Notes: generated by a model from the letters alone, not told the origin. Numbered from the stretch's first letter, positions 17,202-26,470 are shown. The stretch: 64,000 bases of DNA from JAFGSG01 sp964626055 (GCA_964626055.1 CAZVDF010000005.1:39537-103536); one strand, 5' to 3'. Made by a program: numbers and translations.

Positions 17202-17465
17202 AAATATTAACTCCATATAAATTAATTAATTTTTATTTTAACAAGTTGAATAATGAGCTTTAAAAAGTCAATTAAAAGCTATTAATATTGAAGTAATTTC
17301 TTTTCATGACATTTTTCATGAAAATTATGACATTTCCTTAAGGAAATATTCTTACGTATCTGATAGAAAGTCGCACATAACGATAATTATTAACATTTCT
17401 GATTGACAATTTATTACTGAGTTGAATCAACTTAAAGCAATAATTTTAAATTATAGCAAAATTAT

Positions 17466-18908
17466 ATGTTTAAAAACCTGAAAAAATTTATCACAGAACT
17501 CGAGTTACAGGGTGAGCTTCGAAGGATTAAAACGGAAACCGATCCGTACCTTGAAATTACGGAAATTACCGACCGCGTGAGTAAAGCGAACGGGCCCGCG
17601 CTTTTATTCGAGAAAGTAAAAGGGGCCGCCTTCCCGCTCCTTATAAACGCTTTCGGAAGTTATAAACGAATGCAGATCGCGTTGAATTGCGGTTCATTTG
17701 ATGAAATCGCTAAAAAAATAGAGTCTTACATGAAAATAGAGCCGCCTTCAGGACTCGGCAATAAAATTAAAATGCTTTTCACTTTAAAGGAAGTGGCGGA
17801 TTATATCCCGAAGACTGTTAGGCATGCTCCGTGCCAGGAAAACACATTGAACGCGGAGACATCCCTGCTTGATTTGCTTCCCATTATTACCTGCTGGCCG
17901 GGAGACGGAGGCCCTTTCATTACGTTACCTGTAGTGATCACGAAAGATCCCGATAACGGGATACAGAATGCCGGTATGTACCGGATGCATAAATACGATC
18001 GGGCAACGACCGGAATGCACTGGCAGTACAACAAGGACGGAGCAAATCATTTTTCCAAATATAAAAACGCGGGTAAGCGCATGGAAGTCGCTGTTGCCCT
18101 CGGCGGACCGCCTGCAGTAACGTATTCCGCGACCGCGCCTCTTCCGCCGAATATAGACGAGTTTATGTTCGCGGGTTTTATTAATGGCAGGGCAGTGGAG
18201 CTTGTCAAGGCAAGGACAGTCGATCTTCTTGTGCCTGCAGAATCGGATTTTATTATCGAAGGTTATGTCGATACTGAAGAATCGCGCATTGAAGGCCCGT
18301 TCGGCGACCATACCGGTTTTTATTCGGCGAGCGATACATATCCTGTATTTCATGTTAACTGTATTACCTATAGAAACGATGCAATATATCCTGCCACTAT
18401 CGTGGGCAAGCCCCCGATGGAGGATTGCTACATGGCAAAGGCGACTGAGCGTATATTTCTTCCAATGATTAAAATGATCGTTCCCGAACTTGTCGATATG
18501 GAGCTTCCGATCGAGGGAGTGTTCCATAACTGCGCGCTTATTTCGATCGATAAAAAATTTCCGGGACAGGCCAAGAAAGTGATAAATGCATTATGGGGGC
18601 TTGGACAGATGTCTTCGACCAAATTCATAGCCGTGTTTGATAAAGACATCGATCTTCGCGATCCGTCTGCTGTCGTGTGGAAACTTTTGAACAATGTTGA
18701 TCCGAAGAGGGACCTGATATTTTCGGAAGGGCCGCTTGACGCTCTGGATCATTCCGCGCCTTACCCGAATTTCGGCGGCAAAATGGGAATAGACGCAACC
18801 CGCAAGACGAGAGAAGAGGGAATGGGCAGGGAATGGCCGGATGAAATTAAAATGTCAGATGATATAATTCAAAAAGTCAGCAAAAGATGGAAGGATTATG
18901 GATTTTAA
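17466..18908 (+). CDS. mqnL: UbiD-family decarboxylase of the futalosine menaquinone pathway
   Basis: The 480 residues match UbiD-type decarboxylases, which use prenylated FMN. Conserved stretches include ELELQGELRRI, GPALLFEKVKG, HWQYNKDGANHF, EGPFGDHTGFYS and IVGKPPMEDCYM. It overlaps an mqnP-like prenyltransferase gene by 11 bp and lies with mqnE and mqnA, which favours decarboxylation of 1,4-dihydroxy-6-naphthoate or its prenylated form (MqnL) over ubiquinone synthesis. The UbiX-type flavin prenyltransferase (MqnM) it needs is not in this window. Confidence 0.88.
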   Translation: MFKNLKKFITELELQGELRRIKTETDPYLEITEITDRVSKANGPALLFEKVKGAAFPLLINAFGSYKRMQIALNCGSFDEIAKKIESYMKIEPPSGLGNKIKMLFTLKEVADYIPKTVRHAPCQENTLNAETSLLDLLPIITCWPGDGGPFITLPVVITKDPDNGIQNAGMYRMHKYDRATTGMHWQYNKDGANHFSKYKNAGKRMEVAVALGGPPAVTYSATAPLPPNIDEFMFAGFINGRAVELVKARTVDLLVPAESDFIIEGYVDTEESRIEGPFGDHTGFYSASDTYPVFHVNCITYRNDAIYPATIVGKPPMEDCYMAKATERIFLPMIKMIVPELVDMELPIEGVFHNCALISIDKKFPGQAKKVINALWGLGQMSSTKFIAVFDKDIDLRDPSAVVWKLLNNVDPKRDLIFSEGPLDALDHSAPYPNFGGKMGIDATRKTREEGMGREWPDEIKMSDDIIQKVSKRWKDYGF

Positions 18909-19740
18909 AACATTCGGCAGGCTGATCCTGATTGAGCAGACCCTTTTTGCTTTGCCTTTTGCTTATCTTGGAATACTATTTGCCGGAAAGGCTTCAATCG
19001 GGATATGGGTATGGGTGACTCTGGCTTTGGCCGCAGCCAGAACCGCCGGCATGTCTTTTAACCGTGTTATTGATGTCGATTTTGACTCAAAAAATCCAAG
19101 AACAAAAGACAGGCTGCTGCCTCAGGGAAAAGTATCGAAAAAATCAGTATGGCTCATAGCAGCTTTTTCCTGTCTGGTTTTGATAGGCTCTTCATTCATG
19201 CTGAATATGCTGTGCTTTTATCTTTCTTTTATCGCTGTAATCCTGTTGTTTACATATTCCTATTTCAAACGGTTTTCATCGTCTTCGCATTTTTATCTTG
19301 GATTTGTGGAGGCAGCCGCGCCTGTCGGAGGTTATCTCGCAGTAACCGGCGCGTTCGATGTGTTGCCTTTTGTACTCGGTATAGTTATCATGACCTGGAT
19401 AGCGGGGCTTGATATTGTTTATGCCATTCAGGATGTCGACTTCGACAGAGTTGAAAAGCTCCATTCTTTGCCCCTGGCTATCGGCAGGAACAGGGCGCTT
19501 TTTATTTCAGCATGCTGTTATATTGTTGCCGTTATCGGGCTTGTATATGCCGGTATATCGGCCGGAAGAAATATTCCATACTGGATCGCGGTAATTTGCA
19601 CGACTTTAATATTTATTTATCAGCAGAAGCTCGCTCGTAGCAGCGATATAGCAAATGCGGTAAGGAAGTTTTTTAAAGTAAATACATTTATTTCTCCTGT
19701 TCTGTTAATAGGTACTTTTATAGATGTGTATTTTATGTGA
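18898..19740 (+). CDS. mqnP: UbiA-family prenyltransferase (menaquinone pathway)
   Basis: 280 residues, nearly all membrane-spanning (about eight or nine hydrophobic segments). The first Asp-rich motif NRVIDVDFDSKNPRT lies after helix 2, and the second, IQDVDFDRVEKLHSLP, is in the cytoplasmic loop; both bind Mg-diphosphate. It transfers a polyprenyl chain to the naphthoate ring at the inner membrane. The start codon lies inside the mqnL gene (11-bp overlap), which implies translational coupling. The order decarboxylase then prenyltransferase is common in futalosine-pathway bacteria. Confidence 0.9.
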   Translation: MDFKTFGRLILIEQTLFALPFAYLGILFAGKASIGIWVWVTLALAAARTAGMSFNRVIDVDFDSKNPRTKDRLLPQGKVSKKSVWLIAAFSCLVLIGSSFMLNMLCFYLSFIAVILLFTYSYFKRFSSSSHFYLGFVEAAAPVGGYLAVTGAFDVLPFVLGIVIMTWIAGLDIVYAIQDVDFDRVEKLHSLPLAIGRNRALFISACCYIVAVIGLVYAGISAGRNIPYWIAVICTTLIFIYQQKLARSSDIANAVRKFFKVNTFISPVLLIGTFIDVYFM

Positions 19741-19804
19741 AAGTTATAAAATTATATTTTGGACTACAAATTGTTATAAGAGAGAAAAGTCATTGCTTCT
19801 GCGG

Positions 19805-19950
19805 ACCCCCTAACCCCCAGAGGGGGCACCGGCTTGGAAGGATTTAGCCAACGTGTCTTTATATTGTATACGGTTAATAAACAAAGCGGGAATTAAATTT
19901 AATTATTTTTTTGATAGTTATTGTGCCCCCTCCGGGGGTTAGGGGGAACA
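19805..19950. repeat. C-run/G-run palindromic repeat element
   Basis: The left end ACCCCCTAACCCCC...AGGGGGCACCGGCTTGGAAG and the right end GTGCCCCCTCCGGGGGTTAGGGGG are inverted relative to each other across about 146 bp. The same modules recur at 31300, 51881 and, in variant form, 21252 and 52885. It fills most of the 344-bp gap between mqnP and mqnE; the rest of the gap shows nothing else. Confidence 0.75.
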
Positions 19951-20084
19951 TGGAAGGCATATTTTAATAATCAACATTGCTTACTTAATGTTTAAATAAA
20001 TGTGGGTAGATGTCAGTTTAAAGGGGAAAGTGGTGAGGGCATTTGTCTCCAAAATTTTTTAAAAGATGGAAAAGTTAAAAAATC

Positions 20085-21173
20085 ATGAATCTTCCAGATA
20101 AAATAAAAGATACAAAGCTTCGCGCTATCGCTGAAAAGGTGCAAGCAAAAATTCCGGTCGATGAAGCCGACACCCGTTTTATGCTTACAACAAACGATAT
20201 TCTGGATCTGGGCGCAATTGCTAACTTTGTCAGGATGGAGCGCTACGGTAAAAGTACGTATTACAGCGTTAACATGAATCTCAATTATAGCAATATCTGC
20301 GAGCTGAGATGTCCGCTATGCGCTTATTCATGCGATAAAGGCGATAAGAATGCATTTCTTCTGTCTCTCGATGATATAGGGCAGCGTGTACAAAAGGCTG
20401 TTAATGCCGGAATTGACGAAGTTCATATAGTCGGAGGACTTAATCCGGAACTTAAACTCGATTATTTTGAGTCAATGCTCAGAAGGATAAAAAAGGTAAA
20501 GAAGGATATTGTTATTGTAGCTTTCACAGCAGTTGAATACGACTACTTTGCAAAACTTAACAATCTTTCACTTGAGGATGTTTTTAAAAGACTGATAGAT
20601 GCAGGCCTTGATGCTATACCCGGAGGTGGAGCTGAAATATTCTCTTCAAATGTGAGGAACATCATTTCTCCTAAAAAGATTTCCGGCGACAGATGGCTTG
20701 AAGTAATGAGGACGGCTCATGATTTCGGATTAAAGACCAATGCGACAATGCTGTATAACCAGCTTGAAGAAACTGACGATATTATAGATCATCTGTTCAG
20801 GATACGCGCGCTTCAGGAGGAGACAAGCGGATTTAAAACATTTGTGCCCCTCCTTTTCCACGGCGAAAATACGCAGATAAGATCAAAGCGCTCAACTTCA
20901 ACGGGATACGACGACATCAGAATTTATGCGACAGCAAGAATTGTGCTACATAATGTTCCGCATATCAAGGCTTTGTGGATGTATCTCGGCGAGAAAATGG
21001 CGCAGCTATTGCTTAACTTCGGAGTTGACGAGCTCGGCGGGACATACGAAAACGAGAAGGTCGTTCATGCTGCCGGAGCAGGGACTCCGGATTATGGTAC
21101 GGAGAGTTTTCTTGTACGCTTGATTAAAGAAGCGGGACTTAAGCCTGTCAGGTCGACGGCGCTGTATAGATAG
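20085..21173 (+). CDS. mqnE: Aminofutalosine synthase (radical SAM)
   Basis: The 362-residue radical SAM enzyme carries the cluster motif CELRCPLC (Cys72, Cys76, Cys79). HIVGGLNPEL, VAFTAVEYDYFAKLN, IPGGGAEIFS, NATMLYNQLEETDD and FVPLLFHGENT separate MqnE from the related MqnC. It joins a 5'-deoxyadenosyl radical to 3-[(1-carboxyvinyl)oxy]benzoate to give aminofutalosine. The substrate is made by MqnA, whose gene follows after a repeat element. Confidence 0.95.
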   Translation: MNLPDKIKDTKLRAIAEKVQAKIPVDEADTRFMLTTNDILDLGAIANFVRMERYGKSTYYSVNMNLNYSNICELRCPLCAYSCDKGDKNAFLLSLDDIGQRVQKAVNAGIDEVHIVGGLNPELKLDYFESMLRRIKKVKKDIVIVAFTAVEYDYFAKLNNLSLEDVFKRLIDAGLDAIPGGGAEIFSSNVRNIISPKKISGDRWLEVMRTAHDFGLKTNATMLYNQLEETDDIIDHLFRIRALQEETSGFKTFVPLLFHGENTQIRSKRSTSTGYDDIRIYATARIVLHNVPHIKALWMYLGEKMAQLLLNFGVDELGGTYENEKVVHAAGAGTPDYGTESFLVRLIKEAGLKPVRSTALYR

Positions 21174-21251
21174 TCTCTGTTTGGTAGCTTTCCTTTCTAA
21201 GGGGCTGAGCCGTAACTTACTAAAAGAATATATTACTGGTTTTCTGCTTTC

Positions 21252-21436
21252 GGCCCCCTAAATCCCCTTAAAGGGGGACTTAAAAGATTAGTTTTGGTAT
21301 ATAATGGAAAATTGTTTTAGTATATCAGATTGGATTTATTTTAGTCACTTATCTCGAAATGTGAATGGTATTATCGACTCAAATTTGAGGTCAGGTTGCA
21401 AATAAAAGTCCCCCTTTAGGGGGATTTAGGGGGCCT
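21252..21436. repeat. Palindromic element with ~30-bp terminal inverted repeats
   Basis: GGCCCCCTAAATCCCCTT at the left end (from 21252) is matched by AGGGGGATTTAGGGGGCC at the right end (to 21436), with the similarity continuing about 30 bp inwards. The 185-bp unit sits wholly between mqnE and mqnA. It is a variant of the C-run/G-run family seen elsewhere in the window. Confidence 0.75.
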
Positions 21437-21472
21437 TTAATACTGAATTAACAGTTTTCTCGGGTAAAATTT

Positions 21473-22276
21473 ATGAAACTCGGTTATATTGATTATCTAA
21501 ACTGCTATCCGTTTTATTATCATATGTTCGAGAAGAAATCCGTCCCGGATATAAAAGTATTCCCGGATTATCCGAGCAGTCTGAACAGGATGATGCAAAA
21601 CGGCGACCTCGACATGAGCCCCATATCCGCAGGCGCATACCCGGATATCGCCGACCGCGCGGTGCTTCTCCCTGATTTCTGCTTAAGCTCCGTAGGCTAC
21701 GTCGGTTCCGTTAATCTTGTAAGCAAGGTGCCCATAGAAGAGCTTAGCGGCAAAGCTATTGGTGTTACGAACGCGTCCGCGACTTCCGTTGCGTTAATGA
21801 AAGTTCTGCTTGAAAAGTTCTACGGTCTTATACCTGAGTATATTCCTTCGCCGCCGCTGCCCGACATGAATAAATTCGACGCTGCCCTTTTGATCGGCAA
21901 CGAGGCAATGATGACGCTTCCTCTGCCCGTATCTTTCAAATACGACCTTGGTGAGCTATGGTACAGGAAAACGGGCTATCCTGTTGTGTTCGCTGTTTTC
22001 GCAGTTCAAAAATCGGCAATAGAGAAATATAAATTACAAATTGGCAATGTCGTAGATTCGTATAAAAGATCCCTCGAATGCATGAAAACCGAAAAGGATA
22101 AAGTCGTCCGCAAAGCAATGAAGCGTTATCCGGACATTGTTTATAACGTCGATTTTTACTATAGCTTATTTAAGTTTGAGTTCACAAAGGAACTTAAAGA
22201 AGCGCTGCTTTATTACTTTAAGCTTGCGGGCGAGATGGGGCTTTTAAAGAAAATAGATAGAATTGAGACTCTGTAA
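21473..22276 (+). CDS. mqnA: Chorismate dehydratase (MqnA)
   Basis: The 267 residues have the MqnA/MqnD periplasmic-binding-protein-like fold. LGYIDYLNCYPFYY at the N-terminus, NGDLDMSPISAGAYPD, LCLSSVGYVGSVNLVS-like DFCLSSVGYVGSV, and AIGVTNASATSVALMK are characteristic of MqnA. It removes water from chorismate to give 3-[(1-carboxyvinyl)oxy]benzoate, the first step of the futalosine route. It has no signal peptide, in line with a cytoplasmic enzyme. Confidence 0.93.
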   Translation: MKLGYIDYLNCYPFYYHMFEKKSVPDIKVFPDYPSSLNRMMQNGDLDMSPISAGAYPDIADRAVLLPDFCLSSVGYVGSVNLVSKVPIEELSGKAIGVTNASATSVALMKVLLEKFYGLIPEYIPSPPLPDMNKFDAALLIGNEAMMTLPLPVSFKYDLGELWYRKTGYPVVFAVFAVQKSAIEKYKLQIGNVVDSYKRSLECMKTEKDKVVRKAMKRYPDIVYNVDFYYSLFKFEFTKELKEALLYYFKLAGEMGLLKKIDRIETL

Positions 22277-22362
22277 AAATATTTTTAAATTATATATCTA
22301 TTTGTAAGCATATTTAATAAACAATAGCCGCCGTAAAACCGGCCGTTCCTAGTTCCGAAAAA

Positions 22363-22587
22363 TTATTTTCATCAACTATAAATTCGTTAAAGAGTAATAT
22401 TGAATTTTGTCTTTCATCCTTTTCGTTTCCTCAAGATGAGTGGATCAGTTTAAGAACAACAAACGTTATTGAAAGAGTAAATAATGAATTTAAACGTTGT
22501 ATAAGGTCAATGGAAATATTGGCGGATTCAGAATCGACATACAGATTATTATATTTTGTAGCTCTGAAAATGGAATTAACTTGGTGA
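22363..22587 (+). pseudogene. IS256/mutator-family transposase remnant (C-terminus)
   Basis: Translating the frame that ends at the TGA at 22585 gives a fragment with FSFPQDEWISLRTTNVIERV, EFKRCIRSMEI and YRLLYFVALKMELTW. This matches the conserved C-terminal region of IS256-type transposases (W..LRTTN.IER..). The catalytic DDE core is gone and no start is present, so it is a relic. It lies next to the direct-repeat cassette. Confidence 0.8.
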
Positions 22588-22663
22588 TCAGCACCATTGA
22601 GAAGGAATAATCTTCTAGCTAATGAAAAATTTACACAAAAAATTTGATTCTACTCAGAAAGTC

Positions 22664-22810
22664 TGTGCATAAAGACTGACAAATCATATAAAGATTTAAA
22701 TGCAGATTATTACGAAATTATGTATTATAAACGTGTCTTGAAAAATTTTAAGTATTAGGCACCCCAATTGGAATTCTCTTTATTGCCTTTACAGGCTAAG
22801 TATCCCAGAA
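22664..22810. repeat. Left copy of a ~147-bp direct repeat
   Basis: It runs from TGTGCATAAAGACTGACAAA to GTATCCCAGAA and is repeated in the same orientation at 23985-24130 with a few scattered substitutions and small indels. The two copies bracket a single gene, the 4Fe-4S protein. Confidence 0.88.
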
Positions 22811-22880
22811 GAAGAAAATAGCATTTACATAAAAAATTTTATTCTGAAAATTTCATAAAAATAATAGGAGGTAATGTATA

Positions 22881-23957
22881 TTGACAAATGATATTTATGA
22901 AAGGTTAGCTAATTATTTGGATAAACTCCCGGGAGGATTTCCACACACCGAAAGCCAAGTGGAAATACGAATTTTACATCAACTTTTTACACCTCATGAA
23001 GCTGAACTTGCAATCCATTTAAAACTTTTTCCTGAAAAGCCTCAGGTAATTGCTCAACGTGCCGGGATTCCAGTCGACGAAGCTTTACGGCGATTGAAAG
23101 AAATGGAAGCCAAAGGACTTATCATGAGTTTTAGCCCTGATAATAAAGTATTCTTATATATGGCATTACAGTACATCGTAGGCATTTGGGAAGCACAGCT
23201 TAATAAGTTGAACGCTAAGCTAATCCAAGATCATGAGGAATATTTAGAAACCGTAATGAAACAGTCGTTTTGGCATGGAACTCCTCAAATGAGGACAATT
23301 CCGATAAATAGAAGTATCAATATCCAAAATGCCGTGATGACTTATGAAAATGCAGAAGACTTGGTAAACAGTCAAAAATCCTTTGCTGTATCTCATTGTA
23401 TTTGCAGGAAAAGCATGCGTATAATTGGTAAAGGCTGTAATAAACCTGAAGAGAGCTGTTTGACTTTTGGACATGTTGCTGATTCTTCTGTAAATGATGG
23501 TCGGGCTCGTGCTATAAATAAGGAAGAAGCCCTATCAATACTTCAGATAGCTGATGAAGCCGGGTTTGTACTCCAACCTAATAATGCTAAAGATCCTCTG
23601 TTCATTTGTACATGTTGCGGTTGCTGCTGTGGAGTGCTAAAAACTCTTAAGCACTATCCTGAACCAGCTAGTATGGTCGTCAGTGCTTTTGCAGCTACTA
23701 TGAGAAGCGATACTTGCAAAGGATGTGGCCTTTGCGTTAAACGATGTCAGATGGAAGCAATTCGCATAAATAACAAGAAGGCAGTACTAGATGTGAAACG
23801 TTGTATTGGATGTGGGCTATGTGTCAGTACATGCCCAACCAATTCTGTTTCTCTTGTACGTAAACCTGACACGGAGCAACCTTATGTACCGAAAGACTTC
23901 ATTGAAACTAATATGATATTGGCAAAGAATCGTGGAAAACATAACCTAAACAGATAG
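22881..23957 (+). CDS. Multi-cluster 4Fe-4S ferredoxin-type protein with N-terminal helical domain
   Basis: 358 residues. The N-terminal ~100 look like a winged-helix region (VIAQRAGIPVDEALRRLKEM). A Cys block (Cys173, Cys175, Cys186, Cys193) and the very Cys-rich CTCCGCCC (243-250) follow, then two ferredoxin motifs, CKGCGLCVKRC (279-289) and CIGCGLCVSTC (308-318). It probably carries at least two [4Fe-4S] clusters and shuttles electrons in the cytoplasm; the partner is unknown. The start is TTG, supported by AGGAGGT 8 nt upstream and by the absence of an in-frame ATG nearby. It is the only gene between two long direct repeats, and its codon use looks different from its neighbours, so it may be acquired. 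Confidence 0.82.
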   Translation: MTNDIYERLANYLDKLPGGFPHTESQVEIRILHQLFTPHEAELAIHLKLFPEKPQVIAQRAGIPVDEALRRLKEMEAKGLIMSFSPDNKVFLYMALQYIVGIWEAQLNKLNAKLIQDHEEYLETVMKQSFWHGTPQMRTIPINRSINIQNAVMTYENAEDLVNSQKSFAVSHCICRKSMRIIGKGCNKPEESCLTFGHVADSSVNDGRARAINKEEALSILQIADEAGFVLQPNNAKDPLFICTCCGCCCGVLKTLKHYPEPASMVVSAFAATMRSDTCKGCGLCVKRCQMEAIRINNKKAVLDVKRCIGCGLCVSTCPTNSVSLVRKPDTEQPYVPKDFIETNMILAKNRGKHNLNR

Positions 23958-23984
23958 ATCGCAAATTAATGTAAGGTAGGTATA

Positions 23985-24130
23985 TGTGCATAAAGACTGA
24001 CAAATTATATAAAGATTTAAATGCAGATTATCACGAAATTATGTATTGAAAACGTGTCTTGAGAAATTTTAAGTATAAGGCACCCAATTGGAATTTTCGT
24101 TATTGCCTTTACAGACTTAGTATCCCAGAA
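23985..24130. repeat. Right copy of the ~147-bp direct repeat
   Basis: Same orientation and nearly the same sequence as 22664-22810, starting TGTGCATAAAGACTGACAAA and ending GTATCCCAGAA. Together the copies define a 1.47-kb cassette. Confidence 0.88.
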
Positions 24131-24203
24131 TCTTTTCATATTTTCGAGAGTTATCGAATCAGTTCCGGAAGTCGTTCTTAAAAATTTTATAATGTATTTT
24201 AAT

Positions 24204-25613
24204 CTATAAATTATATTTTCTTCTTATATATCTTCCATAGTTTTTCGCATCTCTCCATTGCGGGCGCGTGCCCATGCGATTGACCAATGCCTGTATGATT
24301 CTCATGGACATCCGTCTCCAGTCTGCAGGAGTTGACCATTCCGGACGTCGGCGGGCTACGGAATCCAGCACAGCAAGAGGATTTTTTCCGAGAGCCGGGG
24401 AAACATAATAGCGCGGCAGAAAAAGGTCTGCGTTGCCGGGTATCATTTTTTCTCTGATAGCGATTTTTTCGATCTCAGTATCCGGGTAGATGCGAAGTCC
24501 GAGCGATGCGAATACTGCATTAGGTGTCTTACATGAGTCCAGAAATCGCTGTACTTCATCTATGTCGCCGGCATTCTCTTCGGGCCCTCCGAAAAGCATT
24601 TGTACGACAGCCGGCAGCTTCGCATTATGTACTGCATTTAAAGATTTGCGGATGTCAGCCTGATCGAATGGTTTTTTCATTACATTAAGCATTTTATCCG
24701 TGGCAGCGTCGACGCTCATCTCTATTCCTATACATCCGGATGCTTTCATAGCTTTCGCCAGCTCATCATCAAATCCTGCCGGATTGCAGTAAGCCATCCA
24801 TGACACGGAAGAGCCCCGGCGGATCAGCTCACGGCAGATTTCAAGAGCGTGCTCGGGCGAACTGTTGAAGACATTATCTGTTATGAAAACATAACAGCCT
24901 TTGTTATTACTTGAAACATATTCGAACTCATCTGCGATAAGGCCGGGATCGCGCAGACGCAGCCTGTGTCCTTCGAGATTCGGATAATTGCAGTAAATGC
25001 ACTTGAACGGGCATCCGCGCTTGGTTTGAATGCCTATAAATCCTCCATGTGAAAGATATTTCGTGTATCTGCATAAATGGTGAGCGGGCCGGTGAAGATC
25101 ATTGACTTCCGGTCGGTCGGCGGGCGATCCGTAATTACTACGGTAATTAGCCGGTGTTATGATCCCGGCTATGCCGTTCGCCCGTCTGTTTTCTGATATA
25201 CATTTGAGCAATGAAACAAAGGCTTTTTCGCCTTCTCCGATCACGCCATAGTCAGGCTTCAAGCGCTCCATCCATCCGGCCGGGGAAATGGAAAAACCGC
25301 TTCCGCCGAGTATAAGAGGCGCATTGGTTAAACGTCGTATATCATCAAAGATTTCTTTTACTCCGTCTAAATATAATTCCTGGAACGCCCATGAACAGCT
25401 GTCGAGATTCCGGATTCCTATGCCGATTGCAATATAATCACAGGATTTCAGAGCTTTTTTCAGTGCTCTTGCCGGAGACCGGACAAAGGACATATCGATA
25501 ATATCCGCTTCGTAGCCTGCCTTTTCAGCAGCCGCAGCCACATATAGCACTCCGAGAGGAGCAACCGGGAAAGGCGACCTGTTCCTGTTCGATGCAACAA
25601 GCAGAATCCTCAC
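24204..25613 (-). CDS. Radical SAM protein with N-terminal B12-binding-like domain
   Basis: The 469 residues begin with a Rossmann-like domain (about 1-150) typical of cobalamin-type radical SAM proteins (PLGVLYVAAAAEKAGYEADI, LILGGSGFS, YGVIGEGEKAF). It lacks the DxHxxG histidine, as many members do. The radical SAM motif CPFKCIYC is Cys201, Cys205 and Cys208. YVFITDNVFNSS and a helical C-terminal tail follow. The family includes methyltransferases and B12-independent enzymes; the substrate is unknown. The start is GTG, with AAGGAG about 10 nt upstream. It is transcribed against its neighbours. Confidence 0.85.
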   Translation of the reverse strand: MRILLVASNRNRSPFPVAPLGVLYVAAAAEKAGYEADIIDMSFVRSPARALKKALKSCDYIAIGIGIRNLDSCSWAFQELYLDGVKEIFDDIRRLTNAPLILGGSGFSISPAGWMERLKPDYGVIGEGEKAFVSLLKCISENRRANGIAGIITPANYRSNYGSPADRPEVNDLHRPAHHLCRYTKYLSHGGFIGIQTKRGCPFKCIYCNYPNLEGHRLRLRDPGLIADEFEYVSSNNKGCYVFITDNVFNSSPEHALEICRELIRRGSSVSWMAYCNPAGFDDELAKAMKASGCIGIEMSVDAATDKMLNVMKKPFDQADIRKSLNAVHNAKLPAVVQMLFGGPEENAGDIDEVQRFLDSCKTPNAVFASLGLRIYPDTEIEKIAIREKMIPGNADLFLPRYYVSPALGKNPLAVLDSVARRRPEWSTPADWRRMSMRIIQALVNRMGTRPQWRDAKNYGRYIRRKYNL

Positions 25614-25839
25614 GCTTTATTCTCCTTAAAATGTAAATTATGACAATATTGATTTATTTAAAAAATTATTTACAAGGAATTAATCAATTTGATTTGTTTC
25701 ACCATAAAATTTGTTGCAATTTGAATTGAAATACTACAACCCGTCCTTAAAATAATAATTTACATAAGTAACTGAAAATCATCTCGAAATTATTGATTCA
25801 ATAAATGATTAACGATAAATCGGAATATATAATAAATTT

Positions 25840-26436
25840 ATGAATCTGGCACTTTTTGATTTCGACGGGACAATAACCCGGAAAGATACTTTTACGGATT
25901 TTTTATTTTTTGCAGCAAATTGGAAAAGACTCGTATCCGGATTTATCCTTCTGGCTCCTGTATTTTTGTGTTATAAGCTGGGAATAATTTCAGCTTCCAG
26001 AGCGCGGCAAATCGCCTACTTTTATGCTTTTAAAGGCCAAACTTTTGAGTATATCCGGTCTATGGGATTAAAATATGCGGAGTCGGTAATTCCGAAGTAT
26101 GTAAAATCTGAAGCATTAAAAAGAATTGAATGGCATAGATCGCAGGGACATAATATTGTTGTTGTCTCAGCATCTATTGATGTATATCTGAAACCATGGT
26201 GCGATAAGAACAGGCTGGATCTTATTTGTACAAGCTTCGAAGTTGATAAAGGTATTCTTACAGGAAAATATTTACACGGCGACTGCAGCGGAAAAGAAAA
26301 AGCAAAGAGAATAAAAGAGAAGTATGATACTAAATCCTATAAAATCATATACGCCTATGGCGACTCTTCTGATGACAGTGAGATGCTGGATATGGCAGAT
26401 ATTAAGTATTTTCGTGGTAAACAGATAGATAATTAA
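25840..26436 (+). CDS. HAD-IB family phosphatase
   Basis: 198 residues. The nucleophile motif is FDFDGT (Asp7, Asp9), motif II is VVVSAS, a Lys lies in GKEKAK, and motif III/IV is YAYGDSSDDSEML. The fold is that of SerB-like phosphatases, including the subclass IB enzymes that dephosphorylate phosphoserine, lysophosphatidic acid or histidinol phosphate. A hydrophobic stretch at about 33-50 (LVSGFILLAPVFLCYKLG) suggests membrane contact or a lipid phosphate substrate. It is monocistronic, followed by a small transposon-like element. Confidence 0.82.
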   Translation: MNLALFDFDGTITRKDTFTDFLFFAANWKRLVSGFILLAPVFLCYKLGIISASRARQIAYFYAFKGQTFEYIRSMGLKYAESVIPKYVKSEALKRIEWHRSQGHNIVVVSASIDVYLKPWCDKNRLDLICTSFEVDKGILTGKYLHGDCSGKEKAKRIKEKYDTKSYKIIYAYGDSSDDSEMLDMADIKYFRGKQIDN

Positions 26437-26470
26437 AATCTTATCATTTTATCGTGGTGTTAAATATTAA

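Larger units (their letters stand above)
22277..22880. other. 604-bp gap holding a transposase relic and a direct repeat
   Basis: Between mqnA and the 4Fe-4S gene there is no intact ORF. The gap contains a decayed IS256-type transposase end (22363-22587), the left copy of a 147-bp direct repeat (22664-22810) and the ribosome site of the next gene. Gene decay and insertion are therefore concentrated here. Confidence 0.75.

Noticed and set aside
17403..17440. TTGACA upstream of mqnL as a promoter
   Set aside because: No acceptable -10 box at a 16-18 nt distance; kept out of the annotation.
17925..18527. 200-codon ORF on the minus strand
   Set aside because: It is antisense to mqnL, which has full family conservation; the reverse frame is rich in Arg, His and Cys and has no recognisable motif.
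22664..24130. CRISPR array or integron-like array
   Set aside because: Only two copies of a long repeat with a single protein gene between them; no short regularly spaced repeats anywhere in the window.
24204..25613. Cobalamin binding through a DxHxxG motif in the radical SAM protein
   Set aside because: The N-terminal domain has the fold signature but not the histidine motif, so cobalamin use cannot be claimed.
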